A DNA stretch of 18,014 nt from an uncultured Rhodospirillales bacterium (GCA_903844785.1 CAIMVB010000233.1:1-18014); one strand, 5' to 3'; counted from the stretch's first letter, positions 1-7,950 are shown. Translations and numbers: made by a program. The notes: generated from the letters alone by a model not told the origin.

Positions 1-106
1 GCACTACGGGCAAGAAAAGATGGGCACCCCAGCCAAGCGCCAGCACACCCCCCACCAAAACCGGCGGCGGCAAGCGCACCCCAGGGCCGTGATCTGGGGC
101 ATTCAT
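1..106 (-). CDS. Probable isoprenylcysteine carboxylmethyltransferase-like membrane protein (N-terminal fragment)
   Basis: Only the first 35 codons are inside the window; the gene continues past base 1. The start ATG (bases 106-104) overlaps the ygfZ stop as ATGA, so the two genes are very likely cotranscribed and translationally coupled. The visible protein begins MNAPDHGPGVRLPPPVL and then becomes hydrophobic (VGGVLALGWGAHLFLPVV), which looks like the start of a first membrane helix. The pattern GV-R-PPP followed by a hydrophobic helix is typical of the N terminus of small bacterial isoprenylcysteine-methyltransferase (ICMT/PEMT-like) proteins. The catalytic C-terminal half is not visible, so the family call rests on the N-terminal pattern only. 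Any other small membrane protein with a proline-rich lead-in remains possible. Confidence 0.5.
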   Translation of the reverse strand, partial: MNAPDHGPGVRLPPPVLVGGVLALGWGAHLFLPVV

Positions 107-924
107 GCTTTGGGCTCCGGCAGCTTCATCCAGGAAGGCGGCTGCGGCGTCAGGCGTGCCCCGCCCGCCGCCAAAGCCCCCTTGTCCAGCCATTCCAGCC
201 GCAGCAGCGCAAGCCCCTGCGCGCCCTGGCTGGAACGCATCTCCCCAGCCTCGGCACCATCGGGCGTCATGATCGGGGTGCCGCGCTCAAGTGCAGGGCC
301 TTCAATCGCCACCGGCACCAGCCGGCGCTTGAGCAGGCCGCGATAGCGCGTCCGGGCCGTGAGTTCCTGGCCCATATAGCAGCCCTTGGTCCAGGAAATG
401 CCGTTGAGCTCATCAAAGCCGCCTTCCAGCAGCACGGATTTCTCGGCTTCCATATCCTTGGACCCATCAGGCAGGCCTAGGGCCAGGCGATGGGCGGCGT
501 AATCCTCGGCGCTGGCATTGGTGGGCAGGCCAGCGGGCGCCAGCACACGCCAGCCCGCTTCCGGCAGGCGCGGGTCGCGCGCCGTAAGCCCCTCGGGCGG
601 CGCCCCTTCCCCCCAAGCGGCATAAACCCGCCAATCGGCTGAGGCATCCCGCAGCGCCACCTTGGCGCGCAGCCTGAAGCGGCCAAGCCGCTGGGCCAGC
701 ATGGCAAGCTGCCCGGCTTCCGCATCCAAAAGCAGCACATCGCCCGTGGCGATCAGGAAGAAATCCGCAAGCCACTTGCCCTGCGGCGTCAGCAGCGCAG
801 CCCAAATCGCCTGATCGGCGCGCGCCTTGGTCACATCATTGGAAACCAACCCCTGCAGGAAGGCCAGGCGGTCCTCCCCCGAGATCTCCAAAACGGCACG
901 GTCTGGTAGCAGCGCGATGTTCAT
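103..924 (-). CDS. ygfZ: YgfZ/GcvT-domain folate-binding protein (iron-sulfur/tRNA modification helper)
   Basis: This 273-residue protein belongs to the YgfZ/COG0354 family, folate-binding relatives of the glycine-cleavage T protein. Family members support repair or assembly of some iron-sulfur enzymes, including MiaB in E. coli, and act in the cytoplasm. The N-terminal half carries the GcvT-like fold (FLQGLVSNDV near residues 22-31, then LLTPQGKWLADFFL near 44-57). The diagnostic signature KGCYMGQELTARTRYRG lies at about residues 180-196 and includes the conserved Cys of the K-G-C-Y-x-G-Q-E motif. The length is normal for alphaproteobacterial members. The start ATG (924-922) has only a weak Shine-Dalgarno sequence. 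The gene is divergent from the glycosyltransferase operon across a 72-base gap, which probably holds promoters for both; I could not assign clear boxes there. It is followed by an overlapping membrane-protein gene. Confidence 0.93.
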   Translation of the reverse strand: MNIALLPDRAVLEISGEDRLAFLQGLVSNDVTKARADQAIWAALLTPQGKWLADFFLIATGDVLLLDAEAGQLAMLAQRLGRFRLRAKVALRDASADWRVYAAWGEGAPPEGLTARDPRLPEAGWRVLAPAGLPTNASAEDYAAHRLALGLPDGSKDMEAEKSVLLEGGFDELNGISWTKGCYMGQELTARTRYRGLLKRRLVPVAIEGPALERGTPIMTPDGAEAGEMRSSQGAQGLALLRLEWLDKGALAAGGARLTPQPPSWMKLPEPKA

Positions 925-996
925 AGGCTAAACCTGTGTCGGCTGACGCGCCGCTGCAACCTCCCCCTCGCGCTTCGGAAGTGGTAAGGCGCCCTG

Positions 997-1920
997 GTGC
1001 GCATTCTTTTCATCTCCTCAACCCGCATTGGCGATGCGGTGCTGTCCACCGGGCTGCTCGATCATCTGGCGCGGAAGCATCCGGATGCGCGCTTCACCAT
1101 TGTCTGCGGGCGGGTGGCCGAAGGCGTGTTTCGCCGCATGCCGCAGCTGGAACGGCTGATTGCCATCGAAAAACGGCGCTATTCGCTGCATTGGCTGGAA
1201 ATTTGGGGCGCGCTTGCTTTCACGCGCTGGGATTTGGTGGTGGATTTGCGCGCTTCCGCCATTGCCTGGCTGCTTTGGACGCGCGAACGCCGGGTGATCC
1301 AAGGCGGGCGGCGGCCCGGCCATCGGCTGACGCATTTGGCGGCACTTTTGGGCGTGAGCCCGCCACCATTGCCCGTGACCTGGACCGCGCCGGAAGATGT
1401 CGCGCGGGCGGCTTCGCTGCTGCCGGCGGGGCGGCCCTGGCTGGTGCTGGGGCCGACCGCGAATTGGCATCGCAAGGTCTGGCCGGCGGAACGCTTTGCC
1501 GAATTGGCGCTGCGCCTGACCGCGCCGGATGGGGCGCTCCCCGGCGCTGGGATTGCCATTCTGGGCGGGCCGGGGGATCAGGAACGCAGCATGGCAACCC
1601 CGGTTCTGACCGCCCTGCCCCAGGCGCTTGACCTGGTGGGCAAGCTTGACCTGCCAGAGGTGGCAGCGGTGATGGCGCGCACGGCGATTTTCATCGGCAA
1701 TGATTCCGGCCTGATGCATTTGGCCGCCGCCGCGGGCGCGCCCACGCTGGGCCTGTTTGGCCCGACCCCTTCGGATGAATATGGCCCGGCCGGCCCCAAG
1801 GCCCGGGCCGTGTTGGCTGATGGCGCGCCGGGCCATGGGGCGATGGAAGATTTGCCGCTAGCGCGCGTCCTGGACACGGCTGCAACGCTTCTTGGCGAAG
1901 CCGCGCGGGTACCGGCATGA
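997..1920 (+). CDS. Glycosyltransferase family 9 (ADP-heptose:LPS heptosyltransferase type)
   Basis: This 307-residue protein is a GT-B fold glycosyltransferase of family 9, the family of WaaC/WaaF/WaaQ enzymes that add heptose to the LPS inner core on the cytoplasmic face of the inner membrane. The N terminus RILFISSTRIGDAVLSTGL (residues 2-20) is the family's acceptor-side signature with the conserved Asp at 13. GPTANWHRKVWP (152-163) is the start of the second Rossmann domain, and GNDSGLMHLAAAAGAP (234-249) followed by LGLFGPT is the nucleotide-sugar site. The start codon is GTG, because an in-frame TAA at 985-987 excludes a longer start; AAGG at 986-989 is a plausible ribosome site. The stop overlaps the next gene as ATGA. 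The exact sugar cannot be read from the sequence: heptose is likely by family, but other GT9 donors are possible. Confidence 0.9.
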   Translation: MRILFISSTRIGDAVLSTGLLDHLARKHPDARFTIVCGRVAEGVFRRMPQLERLIAIEKRRYSLHWLEIWGALAFTRWDLVVDLRASAIAWLLWTRERRVIQGGRRPGHRLTHLAALLGVSPPPLPVTWTAPEDVARAASLLPAGRPWLVLGPTANWHRKVWPAERFAELALRLTAPDGALPGAGIAILGGPGDQERSMATPVLTALPQALDLVGKLDLPEVAAVMARTAIFIGNDSGLMHLAAAAGAPTLGLFGPTPSDEYGPAGPKARAVLADGAPGHGAMEDLPLARVLDTAATLLGEAARVPA

Positions 1921-2696
1921 CCCGCCGGCTTTCCATTCTGATCGTGGCGCGGAATGAAGAAGCGCGCCTACCTGACTGCCTGGCTTCCGCCGCCTTCGCT
2001 GATGAGATTGTGGTGGTGCTGGACCGCACCACGGATGCCAGCGCGGCGCTTGCGCGCGCAGCCAGGGCGCTTGTGCTGGAAGGTGCCTGGGAATTGGAAG
2101 GTGACCGGCGCAATGCCGGCATCGCCGCCTGCACCGGCGATTGGATCCTGGAACTGGATGCGGATGAAAGGGTGAATGCGCCCTTGGCCGAGGAAATCCG
2201 CCGCGTCATCGCGACAAGCCAATTCGCCTGGCATCAGGTGCCCGTTGATAATTATGTGGGGGATCGGCTGCTCCGCTACGGTTGGGCCGGCAGTTTCGGC
2301 ACCACTTCCGTCCCGCGCCTGTTCCAACGCGGCGCGAAAAGCTGGCGCGCGCAGCGTGTGCATCCCGGGCTGGATTGGAAAGGCCAGCAAGGCCCGCCGA
2401 TCAAGACCGGCGCGCTGGTGCATCTGGTGGATCGCGATATTTCCGACATGCTGCGCCGGCTGGATAAATATTCCTCGGCCAAGGCAGCGGATCTGATTGC
2501 ATCTGGCGATATCGGCACGCTGCGCGCCAATCTGCGTCGTTTCATCAGCCGCGCCTTTAAATCCTATGTCTCCCGCAAGGGCTATCGTGAAGGTGCCTGG
2601 GGTGTGCTGCTGGCCTTTTGCACTGGCGCCTTTCCGCTGCTGTCCTATTTGAAGGCGCGGCTTGAACCGGAACGCCATGGCGGGCGCAAACCTTGA
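1917..2696 (+). CDS. Glycosyltransferase family 2 (WaaE/KdtX-like LPS core type)
   Basis: This 259-residue GT-A fold protein starts with SILIVARNEEARLPDCLASA (about residues 6-25), the nucleotide-sugar binding strand and helix of family 2. It carries the metal-binding segment WILELDADERV (76-86), whose D-A-D-E at 81-84 is the DxD equivalent. This combination resembles the WaaE/KdtX group, which adds glucose to the inner core of LPS. The basic region around WAGSFGTTSVPRLFQRGAKSW and a hydrophobic stretch near the C terminus (GVLLAFCTGAFPLLSYL) suggest peripheral attachment to the inner membrane. The ATG overlaps the GT9 stop (ATGA), and the TGA stop is overlapped by the TTG start of the next gene, so translation of the three glycosyltransferases is probably coupled. 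Donor and acceptor are not determinable here. Confidence 0.88.
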   Translation: MTRRLSILIVARNEEARLPDCLASAAFADEIVVVLDRTTDASAALARAARALVLEGAWELEGDRRNAGIAACTGDWILELDADERVNAPLAEEIRRVIATSQFAWHQVPVDNYVGDRLLRYGWAGSFGTTSVPRLFQRGAKSWRAQRVHPGLDWKGQQGPPIKTGALVHLVDRDISDMLRRLDKYSSAKAADLIASGDIGTLRANLRRFISRAFKSYVSRKGYREGAWGVLLAFCTGAFPLLSYLKARLEPERHGGRKP

Positions 2697-3721
2697 AGAT
2701 CGCGCAGATCATGGCCGGTGCACCGATCGGCGGGGCGGAAGCGTTTTTTGAACGCGCCACTATCGCCCTGCATCAGGGCGGGGATCAGGTGCTGCCGGTG
2801 ATCCGACGAGATGAGAACCGCGCCGCAAGGCTGCGCGCCGCAGGATTGCAGCCGGTGGAATTGGCCTTTGGCGGTGCGCTTGATCTGCTGACCAAGCCGC
2901 GCCTTGGCCGCGCATTGCAGGATTTCAAACCCGATGTGGTGATGGCCTGGATGCAGCGCGCCGCGCGCTTCACGCCGAAAGGCAACTGGACACTGATCGG
3001 CCGCTTCGGTGGTTATTATGATTTGAAGTATTTTCGCCATTGCGATCATTTAGTCGGCAATACGCATGATCTGGTGCGCAGCATTGCCGCGCAGGGCTGG
3101 GCGGCAGAGCGCGTGCATTATTTGCCCAATTTCGCAGATGATTTTTCCGGCGCAGCACCTGCTGATCTACCCGCGCCATCCAGTACGCCGAAGCTTTTGG
3201 CCATGGGACGGCTGCACCCGAATAAGGGTTTTGATGTGCTGCTGCGCGCCATGGCGCTTTTACCGCGCGGGCATCTGTATCTGGCCGGCGCAGGGCCGGA
3301 AGACACCGCGCTACGCACCCTGGCGGCTGAGCTTGGCATCACTCATCGCGTCAGCTTCCTTGGCTGGCGGCGCGACATCGGCGCGCTTTTAGCCGCCGCC
3401 GATATCTTCATCTGCTCGTCGCGCCATGAACCGCTTGGCAATATCGTGCTTGAAGCCTGGTCTGCCGCGAAGCCGGTGATTGCCGCTGCCGCGCAAGGCC
3501 CGGTGGAATTGATCCGCGATGGCGCGGATGGGGTTCTGGTGCCGTGTGAAGATGCGCCGGCACTTGCTGCCGCCATTAGCGTACTCGCGGAAAACCCTGT
3601 CCGCGCCGCAGAACTTGGCGCCGCGGGGCGCGCGCGTTTCGCCGCTGAATTCGCCGAAGCGCCGGTTATGGCGCGCTGGCGCAGCCTGCTGGCGGAACTC
3701 GCGCCAGCAGGAAAGGCCTGA
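2693..3721 (+). CDS. Glycosyltransferase family 4 (GT-B, retaining)
   Basis: This 342-residue GT-B fold glycosyltransferase shows the N-terminal KIAQIMAGAPIGGAEAFF (residues 2-19), with the glycine-rich acceptor-side loop. It also shows the C-terminal GT4 domain: MGRLHPNKGFDVLLRA (171-186), LAGAGPED, SFLGWRRDI, and the E-x7-E donor motif at E246/E254 within HEPLGNIVLEAW. I chose the TTG start at 2693 (TTGA overlap with the previous stop). The first in-frame ATG at 2711 would delete the first beta strand that is conserved in the family. The spacing to the following asparagine synthase is only 3 bases. It most likely adds a sugar to an LPS core, O-antigen or other envelope glycan together with the two upstream transferases; the specificity is unknown. 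Confidence 0.9.
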   Translation: MKIAQIMAGAPIGGAEAFFERATIALHQGGDQVLPVIRRDENRAARLRAAGLQPVELAFGGALDLLTKPRLGRALQDFKPDVVMAWMQRAARFTPKGNWTLIGRFGGYYDLKYFRHCDHLVGNTHDLVRSIAAQGWAAERVHYLPNFADDFSGAAPADLPAPSSTPKLLAMGRLHPNKGFDVLLRAMALLPRGHLYLAGAGPEDTALRTLAAELGITHRVSFLGWRRDIGALLAAADIFICSSRHEPLGNIVLEAWSAAKPVIAAAAQGPVELIRDGADGVLVPCEDAPALAAAISVLAENPVRAAELGAAGRARFAAEFAEAPVMARWRSLLAELAPAGKA

Positions 3722-3724
3722 GGT

Positions 3725-5482
3725 ATGTGTGGCATTGCAGGCCTTGCGCTAACGGCCGGCGCCACGCCTTCCGCCACGGTGCTGGAAGCATTAACGCGCG
3801 CGTTGGCGCATCGCGGTCCGGATGGCGCGGGGCATCATGTTTCAGGCAATGTCGCGCTGGCCCATACTAGGCTTGCCATCATTGATCTTGCCACGGGTGA
3901 TCAGCCGCTTTTTGCCGGCTCTGCCGCTCTGGTCGCGAATGGCGAGGTCTATAATTACCGCGAATTGCGCCACGATAACGCGCTTACTTGCGCCACCGCA
4001 TCCGATTGCGAACCGCCCTTACATTTGTATCGCCGCGATGGCGCCGCTTTCGCGCAAAATCTGCGCGGTATGTATGGCATTGCCATTCATGACCGTGCCG
4101 CGCGGCAGGTGGTGCTGGCGCGCGATCCCTTCGGCATCAAGCCACTTTACATCGCCGAAATCCCAGGCGGCATCGCCTTTGCCTCTGAAGCGCAGGCGCT
4201 GATCGCGGCTGGGCTGGTAGCGCCGCAACTCCATCGCCCCGCACTGCATGAAGTGCTGCAACTGCAATTCTCCACAGGTGCGGAGACGATCTTCAAAGGC
4301 ATTCGTCGCGTGCTGCCTGGTGAGACCATTACCATCGCCGATGGCCGCATCATCGCGCGTGACAAGCGTGCCGCGCTGCCGGCAGAAGGGCCTGAAAATA
4401 TCTCGGAAGAATCCGCTCTCACGCGGTTGGATGCGGCGCTGATGGAAAGCGTAGATCTACATCAACGGAGCGACGTGCCCTATGGCATGTTCCTCTCGGG
4501 TGGGACGGATTCCGCCGCCGTGCTGGCCGCCATGGCGCGCATCAATACGGCGCCTGTTCTGGCCTTCACCGCAGGCTTTGATGTGGCCGGCGCTGCCGAT
4601 GAACGTGAAGCCGCTGCGCGGGCCGCTGCCGCCGCCGGGGCGCGCCATATCCGTGTGGATGTCACACGCGATATGGTCTGGCGGCATTTGCCGGAAATCA
4701 TCGCCTGCATGGATGATCCGGCTGCCGATTACGCCATCATCCCCACTTGGTTCCTGGCCCGCGCCGCGCGGCAGGAAGTGAAGGTCGTGCTTTCTGGCGA
4801 AGGTGGAGATGAATTATTCGGCGGCTATGGCCGGTATCGGGCCGCCATGCGCCCCTGGTGGTTGGGCGGCAAGGCCATGCGCGGCCATGGCGCTTTTGAT
4901 CGGCTGGATGTGCTGCGCGAATCGCTGACCGGTTGGCGCGATGGCATTGCCGCCGCCGAAGCCGCTGCAGCGCTACCTGGTCGATCCCGCCTGCAAGTGG
5001 CGCAGGCCACCGATTGCGCCGATTGGCTGGCGCATGATTTGCTGATCAAGCTTGATCGCTGCCTGATGGCGCATGGCGTGGAAGGCCGCACGCCCTTCCT
5101 TGACCCCGGCATGGCAGCCGCAGCCTTTCGTCTGCCTGATAAGCTCAAAATCCGTGATGGGCGCGGGAAGTATCTGCTGCGCCAATGGCTCGCGAAGAAC
5201 TTTCCGGCCAGCGAGCCGTTCCGCGCCAAGCAGGGTTTTACGGTGCCGGTGGGCGCCTGGATTGCGGATGTGGCGGATAGGCTGGCGCCGCTGGTGGCGC
5301 GCCAACCAGGCGTTGCGGAAATCGCCAAGCCGGATCGCATCCTGCCGCTATTTCGCGCGGCAGGCGGCAAGCGGGAAGGCTTCGCTGCCTGGCATTTACT
5401 GTTCCATGCGCTATGGCATCGGCGCCATATCCAAGGCGCCGCGCCAGCCGGCGATGTTTTCGAAACCCTTTCTCAGACGTGA
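3725..5482 (+). CDS. asnB: Glutamine-hydrolysing asparagine synthase homologue
   Basis: This 585-residue class II amidotransferase has two domains. The N-terminal glutaminase begins MCGIAGLAL with Cys2 as nucleophile once Met is removed. It continues with LAHRGPDG (28-34), HTRLAIIDL (47-55) and ANGEVYNYRELR (71-82). The synthetase domain carries the ATP pyrophosphatase loop LSGGTDSAA (257-265), then LSGEGGDELFGGYGRY, and near the C terminus GVEGRTPFLD and KQGFTVPVGAW. All key catalytic residues appear intact. The family turns aspartate into asparagine with glutamine and ATP. Homologues inside polysaccharide clusters can instead amidate uronic-acid sugars, as proposed for WbpS in Pseudomonas. 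The gene lies 3 bases after a glycosyltransferase and 14 bases before xthA, so both an ordinary biosynthetic role and a glycan-amidation role remain open. The gene symbol is by homology. Confidence 0.88.
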   Translation: MCGIAGLALTAGATPSATVLEALTRALAHRGPDGAGHHVSGNVALAHTRLAIIDLATGDQPLFAGSAALVANGEVYNYRELRHDNALTCATASDCEPPLHLYRRDGAAFAQNLRGMYGIAIHDRAARQVVLARDPFGIKPLYIAEIPGGIAFASEAQALIAAGLVAPQLHRPALHEVLQLQFSTGAETIFKGIRRVLPGETITIADGRIIARDKRAALPAEGPENISEESALTRLDAALMESVDLHQRSDVPYGMFLSGGTDSAAVLAAMARINTAPVLAFTAGFDVAGAADEREAAARAAAAAGARHIRVDVTRDMVWRHLPEIIACMDDPAADYAIIPTWFLARAARQEVKVVLSGEGGDELFGGYGRYRAAMRPWWLGGKAMRGHGAFDRLDVLRESLTGWRDGIAAAEAAAALPGRSRLQVAQATDCADWLAHDLLIKLDRCLMAHGVEGRTPFLDPGMAAAAFRLPDKLKIRDGRGKYLLRQWLAKNFPASEPFRAKQGFTVPVGAWIADVADRLAPLVARQPGVAEIAKPDRILPLFRAAGGKREGFAAWHLLFHALWHRRHIQGAAPAGDVFETLSQT

Positions 5483-5496
5483 CGACAGGAAAACCC

Positions 5497-6324
5497 ATGG
5501 CGAAACGCGGCGCATCGCGGCAGGCTCTTCGTATCGCGACCTGGAACATCAATAGTGTGAGATTACGCTTGCCTTTGCTGCAAAACCTGGTGACTGATCT
5601 GGCGCCTGATGTGATCTGCCTGCAGGAAACCAAATGCCCGGATGAGGCATTTCCGCATGAAGGCATTGCAGCACTTGGTTTCACGCATCGGCTGATCCGT
5701 GGCATGAAGGGCTATAATGGCGTTGCGGTATTATCGCGCCTGCCCATCACCTTACGCGAAGATGATCCCGATTGGTGTGGCAAGGGTGATTGCCGGCATC
5801 TGGGCGTGATGCTGGATGCGCCAGGCGGGCCGGTGGAGTTGCATAATTTCTACGTGCCTGCCGGCGGCGATATTCCGGATCGCGAAGCCAATCCAAAATT
5901 CGGCCATAAGCTTGATTTTGTCGCCGAAGCCACGCGTTGGTTTGATGCGCGCGGCGCCAAGCGCGCGGTGCTGGTGGGCGATCTTAATATCGCGCCGCTT
6001 GAACATGATGTCTGGTCGCACAAGCAATTACTGGATGTGGTGTCCCACACGCCCATCGAAGTGGAAGGGCTGATCGGCTGGCAGAAAGCAGCCGGCTGGC
6101 ATGATGCGCTACGCCATTTCGTGCCGGAAGATCAGAAGCTCTACACTTGGTGGTCCTATCGCGCGCGGGATTGGCGTGCGGCGGATCGTGGCCGGCGGCT
6201 CGATCATATCTGGGTGAGTGATGATCTGGCCGGCAAGCTTAGCCGCCACCAAGTTTTGAAGGATGCGCGGGATTGGCCCCAGGCGTCAGACCATGTGCCC
6301 GTGCTGGTAGAATTTACCCCATGA
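5497..6324 (+). CDS. xthA: Exodeoxyribonuclease III
   Basis: This 275-residue member of the exonuclease III/AP-endonuclease family repairs abasic sites and blocked 3' ends in DNA. The metal and catalytic residues are visible in order: ATWNIN (14-19, with N17), CLQETK (41-46, metal-binding E44), VGDLNIAP (160-167, with D162 and N164), RRLDHIWVS (233-241) and the terminal SDHVPV (264-269, catalytic His266). The reading frame is open farther upstream inside asnB, but the ATG at 5497 is preceded by AGGAAA at good spacing, follows the asnB stop by 14 bases and gives a normal-length protein, so it is preferred. The stop overlaps the next ATG as ATGA. Cotranscription with a glycan cluster is probably organisational rather than functional. 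Confidence 0.94.
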   Translation: MAKRGASRQALRIATWNINSVRLRLPLLQNLVTDLAPDVICLQETKCPDEAFPHEGIAALGFTHRLIRGMKGYNGVAVLSRLPITLREDDPDWCGKGDCRHLGVMLDAPGGPVELHNFYVPAGGDIPDREANPKFGHKLDFVAEATRWFDARGAKRAVLVGDLNIAPLEHDVWSHKQLLDVVSHTPIEVEGLIGWQKAAGWHDALRHFVPEDQKLYTWWSYRARDWRAADRGRRLDHIWVSDDLAGKLSRHQVLKDARDWPQASDHVPVLVEFTP

Positions 6325-6680
6325 AGCGCCGGCTTTTCCTGTTGGCCCTGCTGCCCGCCGCCTGCGCCGACCCAAACCAAGTGCCGCCCGCGACCACCGC
6401 CCCCTTGGCGGAGGAACCGGAACCGGTCTTCGCCCCCGGCCCGATTCCCTGGGACAGCTTGACCCAGGACCAGAAGCGCCGAGCGCGAGAGGTGATGGGC
6501 GGGCTTGGCTATGACACCTCCAGCGAGGAAGCGATCATTGCCCAATGGGAAGTGCTGCCCCCCGCCAAGCAGCGCTTTGCCATTCGCCGGCCGCCTCCGC
6601 CGCCCCGTCCTCCGCCGCCCCCTGCGCGCCCGGCCGCGCGCCCGGCAGCACCGCCACGCCCGGCACCACCACGGCGATAA
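6321..6680 (+). CDS. Small proline-rich probable lipoprotein, unknown function
   Basis: This encodes a 119-residue protein that I do not recognise. It begins MKRRLFLLALLPAACADP, a basic-hydrophobic signal followed by a lipobox-like LPAAC with Cys15, so export and lipid attachment are likely; the Pro at -3 makes the lipobox imperfect. The middle (about residues 35-85) is a compact mixed region with WDSLTQDQKRRAREVMGGLGYD and QWEVLPPAKQRFAIRR. The C-terminal 35 residues are almost only Pro, Ala and Arg, a low-complexity basic tail that could be disordered and reach into the periplasm or peptidoglycan. The ATG overlaps the xthA stop (ATGA), which supports real translation. A 143-base gap with a promoter candidate separates it from the atp operon. 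GC bias at codon third positions in the tail is high but matches the neighbourhood. Confidence 0.65.
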   Translation: MKRRLFLLALLPAACADPNQVPPATTAPLAEEPEPVFAPGPIPWDSLTQDQKRRAREVMGGLGYDTSSEEAIIAQWEVLPPAKQRFAIRRPPPPPRPPPPPARPAARPAAPPRPAPPRR

Positions 6681-6755
6681 GCCCTTCGCCAGCGTGAACT
6701 GCCGGATACCTCCACTAAAATGCCGCAAAATGGCTCATCAGCGCGCCGCCGATGC

Positions 6756-6784
6756 TTGACAGTGAAAGCCCCCCCCCGTAAAGC
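6756..6784 (+). promoter_or_regulatory. Candidate sigma-70-type promoter of the atp F0 operon
   Basis: A perfect -35 hexamer TTGACA (6756-6761) is followed after exactly 17 bases by TAAAGC (6779-6784), which matches the -10 consensus at 3 of 6 positions. The implied start site is about 30 bases before the atpI GTG. The spacer contains a run of nine C (6769-6777). The position, directly upstream of the first gene after a 143-base gap, supports a role in atp transcription. The weak -10 keeps this a prediction. Confidence 0.55.
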
Positions 6785-6823
6785 CCCGACGCCTTCCGGC
6801 GAAGTTCGCCAGGGGAGCAAAAG

Positions 6824-7120
6824 GTGACTAAACAGCCGGACCTTCATGAACGGTTAAAGCAGGCACGGGCCCGAGAGGGCCTCGACCCCAGCCCGGATGG
6901 GCGCGGGGGCTTGCCAACGGGACCGTGGGGAATCGGGCTGCGCGCAGGGGTTGAGGTTGTCTCGGCGCTTGCGGTCGGTATCGGCATCGGGTGGGCACTC
7001 GATCGCTGGCTCGGCACTTGGCCTTGGCTCTTCCTGCTTTTCTTCGTCCTGGGCAGCGTCGCCGGGGTGTTGAATGTCTATCGGCTTTTCAACCCACGTC
7101 GCCGTTCGCGCGTGACATGA
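6824..7120 (+). CDS. atpI: ATP synthase accessory subunit I (AtpI/AtpZ type)
   Basis: This 98-residue protein has a charged cytoplasmic N terminus of about 40 residues and two predicted membrane helices (about 41-60 and 66-86), ending in a basic tail RRRSRVT. In helix 1 the glycine pattern GIGIGWALDRWLG is typical of AtpI/AtpZ proteins. These are encoded just upstream of atpB and assist assembly of the c-ring or ion supply to the F0 sector. The GTG start at 6824 is supported by the strong ribosome site AGGGGAG (6811-6817) with 6 bases of spacing. It is the first gene of the F0 operon and lies 22 bases before atpB. The family is poorly conserved in sequence, so the call rests on topology, motif and position. 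Confidence 0.88.
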   Translation: MTKQPDLHERLKQARAREGLDPSPDGRGGLPTGPWGIGLRAGVEVVSALAVGIGIGWALDRWLGTWPWLFLLFFVLGSVAGVLNVYRLFNPRRRSRVT

Positions 7121-7142
7121 ATAAGATACAAGGGGTTTGCCG

Positions 7143-7898
7143 GTGGCAAAGGAAGGCAAGACGATTGACGCGCTGAGTCAGTTCGAATTGACGCCATTTT
7201 TGGGCGGCTTCGGGCAGGCTATTGGCTTCAGCCAGTCCAATGCGTTCATGCTGTTGGCCCTTGGCCTTATCACCGTGTTTGTGATGGTGGCTGCCGCGCG
7301 CGGCGCCCTGGTGCCTGGGCGCCTGCAATCGCTGGGTGAAGCCAGTTACGAATTCATCCAAGGCATGGTGACTGAACAAGTCGGCGATGAAGGCAAGAAG
7401 TATTTCCCCTTCGTCTTCGCCATCTTCATGTTTGTGCTGTTCGGCAACCTGCTTGGCATGCTGCCTTATGCTTTTACCTTCACGTCCCACATCGCTGTCA
7501 CCCTGACGCTGGCCGTGATTGTGTTCGTGACCGTGACGGTGATTGCGCTGATGCGCCACGGCATGCACTTTTTCAGCTATTTCTTCCCGGAAGGCGCGCC
7601 CGTTTGGCTGGCGCCGATCATCATTCCGGTTGAAGTGATTTCGTATTTCTCCCGCGTGGTCAGCCTTTCCGTGCGTCTTTTCGCGAACATGGTGGCGGGC
7701 CACGTGATGCTGAAGGTTTTCGCGACCTTCGTCGTCCTTCTGGGCGGCCTTGGCGCTGTTGGCCCCTTCGTGGCGATATTGCCGCTTGGCGTGAATATCG
7801 CCCTGGTCGGGTTTGAATTCCTGGTGGCTTTCCTCCAGGCATATGTGTTCGCCATTTTGACGAGCATCTATCTCCACGACGCGGTGCATCTGCACTGA
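7143..7898 (+). CDS. atpB: F0F1 ATP synthase subunit a
   Basis: This 251-residue integral membrane protein forms the proton half-channels beside the c-ring. The essential arginine is R178 in [15 protein letters not shown] (about 172-186), and the last-helix motif [21 protein letters not shown] (about 224-244) is also present. Several hydrophobic helices are evident, for example [21 protein letters not shown] prefer the GTG start at 7143 (protein [14 protein letters not shown]) because AGGGG at 7131-7135 is 7 bases upstream. A TTG at 7137, two codons earlier, is open but would sit only one base after that site. A 52-base gap with its own ribosome site (AAGGAA) leads to atpE. Confidence 0.96.
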   Translation: MAKEGKTIDALSQFELTPFLGGFGQAIGFSQSNAFMLLALGLITVFVMVAAARGALVPGRLQSLGEASYEFIQGMVTEQVGDEGKKYFPFVFAIFMFVLFGNLLGMLPYAFTFTSHIAVTLTLAVIVFVTVTVIALMRHGMHFFSYFFPEGAPVWLAPIIIPVEVISYFSRVVSLSVRLFANMVAGHVMLKVFATFVVLLGGLGAVGPFVAILPLGVNIALVGFEFLVAFLQAYVFAILTSIYLHDAVHLH

Positions 7899-7950
7899 AG
7901 CGCTGGATCTTTTTCGGAAATCTGTTGAAGTCAAACGGAAGGAATTTGTT

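Noticed and set aside
936..1631. A 231-codon plus-strand frame overlapping the start of the GT9 gene
   Set aside because: It is in a different frame from the GT9 gene, which holds all family motifs; the alternative protein is low-complexity Ala/Gly/Arg.
997..6680. A new biosynthetic or defence system in the glycosyltransferase-asnB-xthA region
   Set aside because: All recognisable genes belong to well-known families with intact motifs, and the layout fits an LPS-core/envelope cluster with a housekeeping repair gene; nothing shows a new mechanism.
7137..7142. TTG at 7137 as the start of atpB
   Set aside because: It would lie one base after the AGGGG ribosome site; the GTG at 7143 has proper spacing and gives the usual AKEGK-type N terminus.
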